A stretch of DNA of 64,000 nucleotides from positions 1 to 64,000 of the forward strand of contig JAHHHB010000003.1 in assembly GCA_019359545.1 (NCBI GenBank), written 5' to 3'. The DNA comes from Desmonostoc geniculatum HA4340-LM1. Its GTDB lineage: Bacteria; Cyanobacteriota; Cyanobacteriia; Cyanobacteriales; Nostocaceae. Positions 53,064 to 63,198 of the stretch are shown here, piece by piece; within the stretch, counting starts at the first letter, position 1, and each line of letters begins with the position of its first letter. The notes beneath the pieces were generated by a model. The model was given only the letters and a program-made list of their open reading frames with translations. It was not told where the DNA came from and did no database searches. A program made the translations under genes and the position numbers.

Positions 53064-53460
53064 TGTTTGTAATAGGAATAATGTGGGGAGTGGGGAGTTA
53101 AGAGTTAGGAGTTAGGAGTTATGATTCTGTCTCTGCTGCTCTACTCCTCTAACCTTATGCCCGTTGCTCTCTAAGTTTTAAGCTAATTCGTAATTTTTGG
53201 GTTTAATTTTCCACTACAAATTACGAATTATTTTATCAAGGAGAATTCAGAACTCAGGAGCGGAGCCGGAGACGCTGCGCCTCTGGTCAGAATGAGCATA
53301 TAAATTCTGTACGACTGAGTGGTGAATATTGGTTTAAAACCTTGCCTGCAAGTGGCGCGAAACTAGTATGAAATATTCTTCCTTATCAAAACTCTATCCC
53401 TTTATGGGTAGAGTATTCTGAATTCTGAATTCTGAATTCTGAATTCTGACTCCTTTTTTA

Positions 53461-53814
53461 TTAGGCTTCTACTCCCATTGTTTGGGGTTGACGCTTTTGT
53501 AATTGTTCAGAATATTTCTGGGAATAACATTTAAACCAACGCTCCCAGTAATCTTGTTTATTAGTTAATTTTGCAACTACGCGGTTGTAATTGGCAAACC
53601 AGCCTTCCCAATAATCATTAGGCTGTTTCACGCAACCATCGCAGGTGGGACAACCAGCTTTACACTGAGGTACTGTATGAATGCTACCAACACAGTTTGT
53701 GCAGAGTTCAGGGTCAATCCAGTGCTGTCCATCAACTACTTTAACTGCATTAGTGGGACACACAGATAGACAGAGATTGCAGGAAATACATTGGCTAGTA
53801 ACTTGGTAAGCCAT
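53461..53814 (-). CDS. fdxN: Bacterial-type 2[4Fe-4S] ferredoxin
   Basis: 117 residues from the ATG at 53814 (MAYQVTSQCISCNLCLSVCPTNAV). The upstream in-frame extension is heptamer repeat DNA translated as MPNAQCPMPNAQCP and is not real. Ligands: CISCNLCLSVCP and CTNCVGSIHTVPQCKAGCP, two [4Fe-4S] clusters with a longer loop in the second. It follows nifB in the nifB-fdxN-nifS-nifU order. The gene is not interrupted, unlike in Anabaena PCC 7120. Confidence 0.93.
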   Translation of the reverse strand: MAYQVTSQCISCNLCLSVCPTNAVKVVDGQHWIDPELCTNCVGSIHTVPQCKAGCPTCDGCVKQPNDYWEGWFANYNRVVAKLTNKQDYWERWFKCYSQKYSEQLQKRQPQTMGVEA

Positions 53815-53922
53815 GATTATTCTCCTTTTGGGGATGGGGCATTGGGCATTGGGCATCGGGCATTGGGCATTGGGCATTAGAGATAATTCTTGTCCTATTC
53901 CCTATGCCCCATGCCCTATGCC

Positions 53923-55353
53923 CTATTCCTTAATCCATTGTTCGTAAAACTCCAAAGCAACCTTCTCAATTACGTCGTAAGCTTCAACAGTCTGTATACC
54001 AGCTTCTTGCAATTTTTCTTTGGGACAGTTACCAATTTTGGAAACTAAAACTGCCTTGCAATCTGCGATCGCTTTCATAATATACTCAAAAGAAGCTTCT
54101 TCGCCGTATCCACCTTGGCAATATTGGTCTATTTTGCGGTGACTGATAAAGCGAACTTCATTACCATCCACTTCGTAAATTTGGAATTCTTTAGCATGAC
54201 CGAAGTGCTGGTTAACCAATCCGCCGCCTTTGGTTGCTACTGCAACTAAGACTTTAGGACTGTTGGCAAATTTCTTGCCGGCTAGCGCTTTGTCTTTGGC
54301 TGCTTTAATTTCTTCTTTAAACTTCTCAATGCCTTCGTGAACGGTGGCGCGTTGTTCTACGTCATATTCTGGAGTCATTTCCAAGAATTTATCTTTGGAA
54401 AATTCCTGGCTGCGGTCTTCTCCCAATAATCCGACTGCATCAGCGCGACACTGGCGACAGTGACGCATCATTTTCATGTTACCAGAGCAGTTGTCTTGGA
54501 CTTCTTTGAGTTCTTTGGGTGTGGGACCACGTTGACCGGTTAAACCAAAGTGTGTGCCATGTTCTGGTGCAGAAATCAATGGCATGATGTTGTGCAGGAA
54601 TGCACCTTTTTCACGAATGACTCGATTCACTTCAACTAAGTGATGGTCGTTGATTCCGGGAATCATCACGGAGTTGACTTTGCACAGGATGTCAGCTTCT
54701 TTGAGGGCTTGCAATCCTTCCATCTGTCTTTCGTGGAGAATTCTTGCGCCTTCAATGCCTCTATAGCGCCTGCGTTTGTAGTGAACCCAAGGATAAATCT
54801 TAGCACCGATCTCTGGATCTACCATGTTAATGGTGATCGTAACGTGATCTATATTTAATTGTTTAATGCGATCGATGTAGTCAGGCAGCATTAAACCATT
54901 GGTAGATAAGCACAGCTTGATGTCTGGTGCTTGCTCGGCAATCAACTCAAATGTGCGGAATGTCTTGTCTGGGTTCGCTAGTGGGTCGCCAGGACCGGCT
55001 ATTCCCACAACTGTCATTTGAGGAATCTTACCTCCAATCACCAAAGCTTTATGTGCTGCTTCTTCTGGTGTGAGCAACTCGCTAACTACTCCAGGACGGC
55101 TTTCGTTAGCGCAATCATATTTGCGGTTGCAATAGTTGCATTGAATGTTACAGGCAGGAGCAACTGCAACGTGCATCCGCGCATAGTGGTGATGGGCGTC
55201 TTCGCTGTAGCAGGGATGTTTGGCGATGCGTTCTTGGAGCTTTTCGTCCATTTCCACGGTGGTACTGCTGTCGCAGCCGCAACCACCGGATTTTGCTTGG
55301 GTTGGCGATTCCGTAGCGTTGGAGGTGAGGAGTCGTGTAGACGGTGATGTCAT
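53923..55353 (-). CDS. nifB: Radical SAM FeMo-cofactor precursor synthase NifB
   Basis: About 476 residues from the ATG at 55353 (an in-frame ATG at 55389 is possible). The radical SAM motif is CNIQCNYC (in [17 protein letters not shown]), with [12 protein letters not shown] and STNGLMLP supporting SAM binding. A C-terminal NifX-like domain ([28 protein letters not shown]) ends the protein. It builds the Fe8S9C NifB-co passed to NifEN. It is the first gene of the nifB-fdxN-nifS-nifU set. Confidence 0.95.
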   Translation of the reverse strand: MTSPSTRLLTSNATESPTQAKSGGCGCDSSTTVEMDEKLQERIAKHPCYSEDAHHHYARMHVAVAPACNIQCNYCNRKYDCANESRPGVVSELLTPEEAAHKALVIGGKIPQMTVVGIAGPGDPLANPDKTFRTFELIAEQAPDIKLCLSTNGLMLPDYIDRIKQLNIDHVTITINMVDPEIGAKIYPWVHYKRRRYRGIEGARILHERQMEGLQALKEADILCKVNSVMIPGINDHHLVEVNRVIREKGAFLHNIMPLISAPEHGTHFGLTGQRGPTPKELKEVQDNCSGNMKMMRHCRQCRADAVGLLGEDRSQEFSKDKFLEMTPEYDVEQRATVHEGIEKFKEEIKAAKDKALAGKKFANSPKVLVAVATKGGGLVNQHFGHAKEFQIYEVDGNEVRFISHRKIDQYCQGGYGEEASFEYIMKAIADCKAVLVSKIGNCPKEKLQEAGIQTVEAYDVIEKVALEFYEQWIKE

Positions 55354-55389
55354 TGAATTTCGCAAAAGGTCGGTGGACTTGGCTGCCAC

Positions 55390-56928
55390 TGTGGGAGATG
55401 CTGTGGCTATTTTCTATGCCCATGAATTGAAGTCGCAGCTTGCACACTGCCTGCAAACGCTTGGGTTCGGGCAACTTGTTGTCAAGTCAGGCAGGCGATA
55501 GATATCTGATTTTGGGCTGGTGTGTGTCAACGTTCGGTTCTTGGGTAGAATTTGTGCAGAAAGCCGCGACTTCTTTTCACTTCAGGCATGGTGCTATGTC
55601 ATCCCTCCACTCACTCTTGGCTTCGTTTTGTGTAGAAGCGTTAAGTGATTGGCGATATAAGATTTATATCAGCCGTCTTTGACCGAGGCGATGCGTCTAT
55701 CTAGGATAGAATTTATTGGATTTATTAAGCTTGTACTCAAATAAGAAAAACCCTAATTCTCCAGGCATTACAAGAATTAGAAATTTTTTTTCGGGTAGGG
55801 GTTCTAGTATTTTTTGGTTGGGGTTCTAGTGTTTAGAGATGGGGGTTCAGGATTTCTTTGTACTCAGTCAAAACCCAATCCCAGCAAGGATTTTAATCTA
55901 CTTTTAACTGGGTTTGGGTTATTTTAATGTGTACTCAGATTGCCCTCAAATCCTGTCAAAAGCAATGAATGAAAGGGGTTTGAGGGTGAAAAACTGGAGT
56001 AGTTTATATCGTTCTACTCCAGAAACGTGCGAAATTCAATTCTGTATCTAACATATCATTTTTTTCAGGGCAAAAATGCAATTCATATTTTTTTAATTTT
56101 TGCTTTGACAATGATATTCAATTGTGGTTATAAGTCTTATCTGGTAATCCATACAGCTTCAGGTGAATAGAGGTGTTGATGCACATATTTTTCAAAAAAT
56201 TTAACTTTTGAATCCTTTTTTTTCATGCCCACAGTGAGGAGATGGGTAGGAAACTCTGGGGTTTTGTGTTTCGAGGAAACAATAAACTTAAATCTAACAT
56301 GACTTAGCGATCGCAATGAATTTTATTTATTGTTCATTACGAACCTTAATATCGCTCCTCAAGTAATTGCATAGCCTATCGTAGCTATGCTGAGAACCTC
56401 CGGCTAATAGATAGGGGGATGAAAGCTATCCGCCTGAAATATCCAAGCATTTTAGTTTTACTAGATTTCTGGTAAAATCTCACTCATGATGTTGGTGAAA
56501 AACCCATAACAAAAAAACATCATGATTTAATTAAAAGTAGCCGCACAGCCAAGTAATTGGTCGAGGCGGGTAGGACTGTTTGAGCCAGTCAAAGCCTGGA
56601 AGGGCAGAACAAACATTGCTACGTCTGCTTATAGCAAGCGTAGCAATATCAGTTCGGAATCCTGGTTTTTCAAAGTTAACTCCGGTGGACGAAACCCCAG
56701 AACGATATGTTATTTAGCAGTTCCAGCTGGTTCTAAATCAGCGGCAATGCCTTCTTGAATGCCATCTCGTTAGGGTCTCAAAAAAACGCCTTGTATCCCC
56801 ATCTCTAGAAGTAATGGATATACAACGCGTCTTTTTGTCAGCCGAAAGCAGCACAGGCAGCGGCCGAGCGCTTATAAAAGGTCATTGCCAAGGGAAGAAT
56901 ATCCCAAATTTTCTTTGCAAACTTGGTG
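55390..56928. other. 1.5-kb gene-poor region upstream of nifB
   Basis: No frame with recognisable protein content. It includes a run of GGGGTTCTAG-type motifs at 55,797-55,850, an AT-rich centre (56,040-56,240) and a short minus-strand tail DGIQEGIAADLEPAGTAK near 56,720-56,775 that may be a gene remnant. The nifB promoter must lie in the right-to-left direction close to 55,400-55,700; I see no certain box. Confidence 0.5.
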
Positions 56929-58833
56929 CTACTTGACCTCTATGAACGATGTTTTGTTATCCAAGTCACTCCCAACAAATTCATAATCACCAGCACTAAA
57001 CTCACGGCATAGACCACCACTTTCATGCTGGCATAAGCGTACCACTGTATCGGTTGGTACAGTTAATGAGCTAATACTATCATTCCCAACAATATTTAAG
57101 TCACCTTCGTTTGCTTTATATACTCCTGGAGTTGTAGGAAAAGACTGGGAAACTCCACCAAAATTCGGGTCAGTGTAAACTTTAACTTGTGGTGACGCCG
57201 CATAAGAGAGCTTGACCTCGATGAAGGATGTTTTGTTATCCAAGTCACTCCCAACGGATTTATACTCACCAGCACTAAACTCGCGGCATAGACCACCAGT
57301 TTCATGTTGGCATAAACGTACCACTGTACCGCTTGGTACAGTTAATGAGCTAATACTGTCATTCCCAACAATATTTAAGTCACCTTCGTTTGCTTTATAT
57401 ACTCCTGGAGTTGCAGGAAAAGACTGGGAAACTCCACCAAAATTCGGGTCAGTGTAGACTTGAACCTGTGCTGACGCGGTGTAGGTGAGCTTGTAGATAG
57501 TGCCGCTGTAGTCATCCGAAATCAACAAATTACCTTGCCGATCAACTACCATATCCACAGGTCGCCCCCAGACTTCTTCGGTTCCTGGAATTAGCCAACC
57601 GCTGACTAAATCCATCTCTTCTCCTACTGTCTTTGTTGCAGTATTCCAGGGAAAGTAAGCTATTCTGTAGCCCGTTTTCTTCTGCCGATTCCATGAACCA
57701 TGCAGCCCTACCACCACACCATTTGAGTACAGGCTGGGAAAGTTGGTATTTTGTAAGAAAGTTAGTCCCAACGGAGCTGAATGCGCTTGGATACCCTTAT
57801 CGATTCTGTCCATAGCATCGCAATTAACACGTCCGTCAGCATTAAACTCATAGTCGCGGTCAAATGGCATATTGTTGAGGCCATTTGCTGTGTCAGGATT
57901 GGGGTTGCAGAATGGCCAACCGTAGTTACCGCCGTCCCGGACTCGCGTCAACTCCTCCGGTGGGTGGTTGTCCACGTAGGAGGGAATAATTTTACCGTAA
58001 TTGCCACTAGCATCATTGAAAGGATAGGCGATATTGTCTCGATTATTAACGGCTACCCAGAGGTCATTTGTGCCAGGGACAAATGCCAGTCCTTCTGCAT
58101 TGCGTAAACCTTCGGCAAAAAGCCGCGGATTCGTTCCATCAGCATTGTACTGGTAAATTGCACCGCGCTTGGGGTTACTGATAGTATCTTCCAGGCAAGC
58201 ATTGCACGTAGAAGCGATCGACACGTATAGCTTGTTGTTAGCATCAAGTGCGATATTTTTCAGTTCGTGGCCGTAAGAACCTTTCAGTTCCGCAGTGCTG
58301 CTGTCTGGTAAGTCAGCTACGACAATTTGGCGGTTTTGGGCGATTGTATCTCCAGATTTGTAGGTAAAGCGGTTAATTTGATTAGTCTCAGAGATATAAA
58401 CGTATGTTGTGTCGTTAATCGTGTGAAACACAATGTCGTGCGGTTTCCTTAGACCTGTCACGAAATCAGAGATAATTGGGTCATTGCTGCCATTTGACCT
58501 GACGATTAGCACCTTACCCGTACTCGGCTGTGACACTAAAAGATCCCCATTGGGAGCAACTGCCATAAAGCGGGCTTGCTTAATGCGAGCATAAACGGAG
58601 ATGGAGAAATTGGGAGGCACTTTCAAGTAACGGGTAAAATTGAAAGGCTCATAGTTCATTGTATTAGGCACTGTGAGCTTGGTTTCAACAGACGCAGCAG
58701 GCGCTTGACCGAATGCTGCCTTGGGAAAAACCTCTAAGGATATGAGAGTGGTAAGTGATACGCTCAAACTAACTACCGATGCAGATAGTATGCGTCTGAG
58801 CATCTGTCTTGGGTTTAGAGCAAACATAATCAT
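56929..58833 (-). CDS. Secreted sorbosone-dehydrogenase-like beta-propeller with beta/gamma-crystallin-like repeats
   Basis: About 634 residues from ATG 58833; a signal peptide (LRRILSASVVSLSVSLTTLISLEVFPKAAFGQA) directs export. The main domain (about 60-450) is a PQQ-type glucose/sorbosone dehydrogenase propeller: FMAVAPNGDLLVSQPSTGKVLI, GLRKPHDIVFH, YGHELKNIALD, FAEGLRNAEGLAFVPG, RDGGNYGWPFCNPNP, APLGLTFL, GLHGSWNR, GRPVDMVVDRQGNLLISDD. The C-terminus has two nearly identical ~85-residue repeats, each YTDPNFGGVSQSFP...VGNDSISSLTVP...VRLCQHE-GGLCREFSAG, resembling beta/gamma-crystallin-like carbohydrate or calcium-binding modules. Confidence 0.8.
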   Translation of the reverse strand: MIMFALNPRQMLRRILSASVVSLSVSLTTLISLEVFPKAAFGQAPAASVETKLTVPNTMNYEPFNFTRYLKVPPNFSISVYARIKQARFMAVAPNGDLLVSQPSTGKVLIVRSNGSNDPIISDFVTGLRKPHDIVFHTINDTTYVYISETNQINRFTYKSGDTIAQNRQIVVADLPDSSTAELKGSYGHELKNIALDANNKLYVSIASTCNACLEDTISNPKRGAIYQYNADGTNPRLFAEGLRNAEGLAFVPGTNDLWVAVNNRDNIAYPFNDASGNYGKIIPSYVDNHPPEELTRVRDGGNYGWPFCNPNPDTANGLNNMPFDRDYEFNADGRVNCDAMDRIDKGIQAHSAPLGLTFLQNTNFPSLYSNGVVVGLHGSWNRQKKTGYRIAYFPWNTATKTVGEEMDLVSGWLIPGTEEVWGRPVDMVVDRQGNLLISDDYSGTIYKLTYTASAQVQVYTDPNFGGVSQSFPATPGVYKANEGDLNIVGNDSISSLTVPSGTVVRLCQHETGGLCREFSAGEYKSVGSDLDNKTSFIEVKLSYAASPQVKVYTDPNFGGVSQSFPTTPGVYKANEGDLNIVGNDSISSLTVPTDTVVRLCQHESGGLCREFSAGDYEFVGSDLDNKTSFIEVK

Positions 58834-59085
58834 TTTTAACTTCCCTCTAGCGTCGTCGGGACGTACATTACACACAAATCTTGGCTAGCCGATATTTTTA
58901 GAGAGCCAAAAAAAGAGTACTCAGTGATACTGGTTTTTGAAAATACTTCGTTAGATATATTTATAGCGCTTCTCACTTGGGTAAAATACGCACGTTCGTA
59001 GGGTAGCACAGCTGTGCTACCCTACAGCGTATTGCATCCAAACGAGAATCGCTGTAGATGAAAAACGCTGTAACTTTAACGGCAA

Positions 59086-59823
59086 TTACAAATTATCTGT
59101 ATCAATTCCTTTTTCTTTGAGTTTAGCTAACAATTCTTGATAGCGATCGCGTTCTTTTTCTAATTCTTGCAAAGCGGCTTCCTTTGCTTGAGTTTCTTGT
59201 TCTGCGCGTTGGCGTTCCTGTTCTGCGCGTTGGCGTTCCTGTTCGCGTAACTGGTCAATTTCTACGGGGCTTAAAAACTTTTGTCCTGTGAGAGAAACAA
59301 TTTCCAATGTATTCGATGTTAGGTGAAAACGAATTTTCAAACGCGGGCTTACCCAGTCATTCATTTCTTCAATGACTTCAAAACTATCCCCAGAGCGGAG
59401 TAAGCCATTTAAATCATTTTTATCTGGATCGTAAATATAATATTCTTCCACACCATAGCGCTGGTAAAACTGCAATTTTTTGGTCATTTCTTTTAGCGTG
59501 TTACCTGGCGATAGTATTTCAAATACTACCTGCGGGGGTATATTATTTTCATCCCATTGTAAATAGGAACTCCGTTTTCCTTTTGGTCTGCCAAAAACTA
59601 CCATCGTATCAGGTGCTTGTTTAATATTAGAATTTCCTTTAACTGGATACCAAAACAAATCTCCAGCGATAAATACATCAGCTTGCGATGCAAATAAGAT
59701 TTCTAAATTTTCTTTAATTTTGACAATCCATGCAAATTGTTCTGTGTTATCTGCCATTGGCTGTCCATCACTTTCTGGGTAGATGATTTCGATGTTGGTT
59801 TCCGGTGTTACTTGTTGTACCAT
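59086..59823 (-). CDS. Uma2-family (DUF820) protein with coiled-coil tail
   Basis: A 245-residue protein. The nuclease-fold core has FIAGDLFWYPVKGNSNIKQAPDTMVVFGRPKG (catalytic Asp in PDTMVV), VVFEILSPGNTLKEMTKKLQFYQRYGVEEYYIYDPDKNDL (E-x-L and K) and a C-terminal heptad coiled coil with a repeated EQERQRA unit. It is distinct from the Uma2 gene at 42209 in length and tail. Function unknown. Confidence 0.8.
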   Translation of the reverse strand: MVQQVTPETNIEIIYPESDGQPMADNTEQFAWIVKIKENLEILFASQADVFIAGDLFWYPVKGNSNIKQAPDTMVVFGRPKGKRSSYLQWDENNIPPQVVFEILSPGNTLKEMTKKLQFYQRYGVEEYYIYDPDKNDLNGLLRSGDSFEVIEEMNDWVSPRLKIRFHLTSNTLEIVSLTGQKFLSPVEIDQLREQERQRAEQERQRAEQETQAKEAALQELEKERDRYQELLAKLKEKGIDTDNL

Positions 59824-60079
59824 TGCTGCACCTCCAATTATGGGGTTTTGCTGATATTTTTACTTTTAGATCGGGTTGGATGCCATCGCTTTTCTCTATT
59901 TTATTGCTGCGATCGCTAATACCTATCCATCAGAGAAGAATGATCGCAGTTAATTGCTATAATTATGCTGAGTGTTAAGGAAAGTAGCTATGTTAGCGTA
60001 CAATTAGCCAAAGTAGTTCCCTTCAGCCGAAGAAATACTGGATTCTGACAAAATACTTTTGAACAACTAGACAATCTGG

Positions 60080-60457
60080 TTATCGATCGATTTGTTTAAT
60101 GCGGTTTAGAGCATCTTGATAATCACTTTCTTTTCCTTGTTGCTTATACAAATCGGCAGATTTACGAAAATCTATAATTGCAGCTTGCTTATCTCCTAAA
60201 GCAGAGCGAGCATTGCCCCGGTTGCTGTAAGCTAGTGCATAGTTGGGATTAATTGTGATGGCTTGGGTGTAATCTTCAATTGCAGCTTGCTTATCTCCTA
60301 AAGCAGAGCGAGCTACACCCCGATTGATGTAAGCATCTGCATATTTGGGATTAATTTTGATGGCTTGGTTGTAATCTTCGATCGCTGCTTGATGCTCTCC
60401 TAAATTACTGGACTTTAGACTAAAACAGAGCGATCGGGATTGGGCGGATTGTGGCAA
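60080..60457 (-). pseudogene. TPR-repeat protein, probably a C-terminal remnant
   Basis: 125 residues with three TPRs: LGEHQAAIEDYNQAIKINPKYADAYINRGVARSALGDKQ, AAIEDYTQAITINPNYALAYSNRGNARSALGDKQ, AAIIDFRKSADLYKQQGKESDYQDALNRIKQIDR. The N-terminal 17 residues look unrelated (MPQSAQSRSLCFSLKSS), and TPR proteins of this kind are normally longer, so the 5' part seems lost. The frame itself is intact. Confidence 0.6.
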
Positions 60458-60808
60458 GCTGGATTGAGACAGCAGGTCATAACTGTGCGTCTATAAGCAA
60501 ATGTATTTATTATCGCTTAGCTACAAGCTATTGCTCTGAGAAATCGCAAAATAGTAATTGAAGAAGAATTCAGGAGTCAGAATGAAGACGCTCGTTCGCC
60601 CTTGGCGTGCCGTAGGCAAGACTCGCTTTCCGCGTCGCTATCAGTGGGGGATTCAGACACACCACTGAATTATTGCACCACTAAATATGCAGATTTAGTG
60701 GGGGTCTTAAACCCCTGGATTCATCCACCAGCGATGCACTGAGCCGGTCGTTGTGTCGCACAAAAAACATTGCTGAATTCTGGCTCCTGACTCCTGAATT
60801 CTGTTTCG

Positions 60809-60931
60809 ATTATCAAGCAATTTCCTCAGCATGACCAGACTTTACCACTGTTGCGCGATCGCGCAGAAAATGACCCAGATGAGAAAGTGCGGGAATTTGC
60901 TCAGAAGAAGTTGGCACAATTAGAGAAGTAA
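60809..60931 (+). pseudogene. HEAT-repeat protein tail
   Basis: IIKQFPQHDQTLPLLRDRAENDPDEKVREFAQKKLAQLEK then TAA is the last HEAT repeat of a larger protein (LLRDRAENDPDEKVREFAQKKL is the typical helix pair). Upstream is repeat DNA (GAATTCAGGAGTCAG type), and no start is seen. The 60,458-60,808 gap is repeats. Confidence 0.5.
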
Positions 60932-60946
60932 AAGAGTGGTGAAAAT

Positions 60947-61177
60947 ATGAACAATACAGAAGTTCGTCAGCAAATCAACCAATATTTGGATGTATTATCT
61001 TCAGAACGCTTACAACTAGTTGCTGACTTTTTAGCGTATCTGGCAGATAAAGAAAGTGAAGACGCTACCCAAGAGTTACTTGATATTCCTGGATTTATTG
61101 AATCCTTTGAAGAAGGTAAAAAAGATATTGCTGAAGGTCGGGTAAAAAGCTGGAGAACAATTCGGTCTGATGTATAA
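60947..61177 (+). CDS. Antitoxin of a RelE-type module
   Basis: 76 residues: MNNTEVRQQINQYLDVLSSERLQLVADFLAYLADKESEDATQELLDIPGFIESFEEGKKDIAEGRVKSWRTIRSDV. This is a helical N-terminus with an acidic then basic tail, as in small antitoxins coupled to RelE/ParE toxins. It overlaps the toxin start by 8 bp. Confidence 0.75.
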   Translation: MNNTEVRQQINQYLDVLSSERLQLVADFLAYLADKESEDATQELLDIPGFIESFEEGKKDIAEGRVKSWRTIRSDV

Positions 61178-61430
61178 CGTTGTGTTATCCGCTAAAGCCG
61201 AGGAGATTTATGCTACAGCAGACCAAGCTTTAGCCAAAAAGGTTGCTAGGTGCTTTGAGCAACTAGAACAAAATCCTCGGTTTCATCCTAATGTTAAACC
61301 TCTCAAAGGTGACTTTGCAGGTTATTATCGCTATCGCATTGGTGACTATCGAGTAATCTATCAAGTTGATGATGGAACAAATGAAGTTATGGTAACTAAT
61401 ATTGCTCATCGACGAGAAGCTTATGAATAA
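61170..61430 (+). CDS. RelE/ParE-family toxin
   Basis: 86 residues: MYNVVLSAKAEEIYATADQALAKKVARCFEQLEQNPRFHPNVKPLKGDFAGYYRYRIGDYRVIYQVDDGTNEVMVTNIAHRREAYE. LKGDFAGYYRYRIGDYRVIYQV and the terminal HRREAYE are the RelE/ParE signature. It would cleave mRNA or target gyrase; which is not predictable. The module appears intact. Confidence 0.88.
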   Translation: MYNVVLSAKAEEIYATADQALAKKVARCFEQLEQNPRFHPNVKPLKGDFAGYYRYRIGDYRVIYQVDDGTNEVMVTNIAHRREAYE

Positions 61431-61466
61431 ATATGTTTATTACTCTGAAAAAATAAAAATGTTTGT

Positions 61467-61532
61467 AGGTTGAGTTGAACGAAGTGAAACCCAACAAAAC
61501 CAAGAATCCTTGGTGTTGGGTTTCGTTCCTGT
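61467..61532. repeat. Palindromic repeat between toxin and treH
   Basis: GAACGAAGTGAAACCCAACA pairs with TGTTGGGTTTCGTTC across a short ACCAAGAATCCTTGGTG inner hairpin. It is a common Nostocales dispersed palindrome that probably acts as a two-way terminator between the convergent genes. Confidence 0.6.
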
Positions 61533-61572
61533 GCTTTTGCGACTCCAAAACAAGCTTTGTGGGATTGTTGAT

Positions 61573-63087
61573 TTAAACTTTTCTCCCAGACGCTGCTAAA
61601 AGTTCTAGAATCACTCCATTTGTCCAGCCGAAACCAACTTCATTAGAACTATATCCAAAGCAGATTTCATTGGAAACGTTGGCAGAACAGCGTTCAACAT
61701 CATATTTTTCAACTAAAGTGTTGTGACGCCCAAATTCCTTAATCACCATAGCAAGGAATTTGTTGGCAATGCGATCGCCTTCTGTATGATATCCATAGCG
61801 ATGAAGTCCAAGGACAGCTATTAATGTCAGCGGTGCCCAGCCAAAGGGGGCATCCCACTGGTTACCAGTGACACGAGTACTAGTGAAAATTCCCCCTGGG
61901 GCTTCAAACAAAGAGAGATTTTCAACCAGGCGCTTGGCTTGGGACGGGGAAGCAATTCCTAGCCAGAGGGGATAGAATGTTGTGGCAAATTCATAACGCC
62001 GACGTTCGCCACTCTGGAAGTGATAGTCTAGATAAAGCCCCTGTTCTTCATCCCAAAGACATTGGTCGATGCGATCGCGGCGGATCTCTGCACGTTCGCG
62101 CCATTGTTGCACTAGTTCTTCGTTACCGAAAATCTCATTAATTTCCGCCAAATCTTGTTCCATTTGATACATTAAACTGTTCAGGCACACGGGAGCGTAA
62201 TGGAGAATATCAGCACTGAAGGGGCCAAATCGGTTAGTGATATCAAAACCCGACTCACGCATGGTGCGATCGCCCTTGTAAAATAAGTTGGTCAGTTCAT
62301 CATTTTCGCGATCGTAGTAAAGACTAACGTCATAATCCTCAACCTCAAAGGTTTGGTAGTACTCCTTAACGCGATCGTAGTGGCTTTTTCCCTGCTCATC
62401 TCGCTCAGAAAACAAAACTTCTGGCGCAGGACCTTCCCCAAAAGCATAAAATCGGGATAAACCTGTTGCAGCATTCAGGTGGGGCGGTACTACCCAGTAA
62501 TAGTAAAACTGCTCTAGCAGGGGTACTGTTGATTTGAGCCACTCTTCATCCTGGGTGTGCTGGAATAGCGCCAGAACCATCATACTCAGCACGGGCGGCT
62601 GCGATCGCGACAGCATGTAAGTCCGGTTGGAATTGAGGATAGTACCGTAGTGTTGCACCTGGTATAATAATTGGTCTACCTGACTTTGGGCTAATTCCAA
62701 TTCCCCATCGTGCAGAAGTCCCAATAATATAAAGTAGCTGTCCCAACCATACATTTCGTTAAAGCGACCACCGGGCACCACATAAGGCCCTGGCAGGTAT
62801 AATAATCCATGTTCTTTAATTGCTTCAACTTCGCTCGGCAAAGTGCGAATTTCAATTCTTTGCATATCCTGACGGGATAGCGATCGCTTTAACACAGATT
62901 GGACGTTTGGACAATCTTCCAAAGGTGAAATGTAGACAATCCACGGAGTTTCTGATTCGTGATCTAGCTTACTATCCTTGGCAGATTGTAATAAGTGTTC
63001 GTGCGATCGCGTTAACGTTTTCCACGTTTTTTTGATATGGGATTGCACAGCGTTAATCTGGGCGGTGGTGAGTGATGGAGTAGTCAT
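61573..63087 (-). CDS. treH: Trehalase (GH37)
   Basis: A 504-residue cytoplasmic alpha,alpha-trehalase. GH37 signature 1 is PGGRFNEMYGWDSYF (about residues 101-115); signature 2 is QWDAPFGWAPLTLI. Acidic catalytic residues fit ESGFDI and the C-terminal EKYDV. It hydrolyses trehalose to two glucose. It follows treY on the same strand after 111 bp, matching the treZ-treY-treH clusters of heterocystous cyanobacteria that respond to desiccation. Confidence 0.9.
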   Translation of the reverse strand: MTTPSLTTAQINAVQSHIKKTWKTLTRSHEHLLQSAKDSKLDHESETPWIVYISPLEDCPNVQSVLKRSLSRQDMQRIEIRTLPSEVEAIKEHGLLYLPGPYVVPGGRFNEMYGWDSYFILLGLLHDGELELAQSQVDQLLYQVQHYGTILNSNRTYMLSRSQPPVLSMMVLALFQHTQDEEWLKSTVPLLEQFYYYWVVPPHLNAATGLSRFYAFGEGPAPEVLFSERDEQGKSHYDRVKEYYQTFEVEDYDVSLYYDRENDELTNLFYKGDRTMRESGFDITNRFGPFSADILHYAPVCLNSLMYQMEQDLAEINEIFGNEELVQQWRERAEIRRDRIDQCLWDEEQGLYLDYHFQSGERRRYEFATTFYPLWLGIASPSQAKRLVENLSLFEAPGGIFTSTRVTGNQWDAPFGWAPLTLIAVLGLHRYGYHTEGDRIANKFLAMVIKEFGRHNTLVEKYDVERCSANVSNEICFGYSSNEVGFGWTNGVILELLAASGRKV

Positions 63088-63198
63088 AATTTGGAGTCGG
63101 AATTATTTTTAAACGCAAAGGAACGCAAAGGAAATTGCAGAGGTACGCAGAATTTTATTTCTCTGCGCCTCTCTTGCCTCTGCGTGAGATTTTATTTT

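Noticed and set aside
53815-53877. N-terminal extension of FdxN (MPNAQCPMPNAQCP...)
   Set aside because: It is heptamer repeat DNA in frame by chance; the conserved ferredoxin begins at the Met at 53814.
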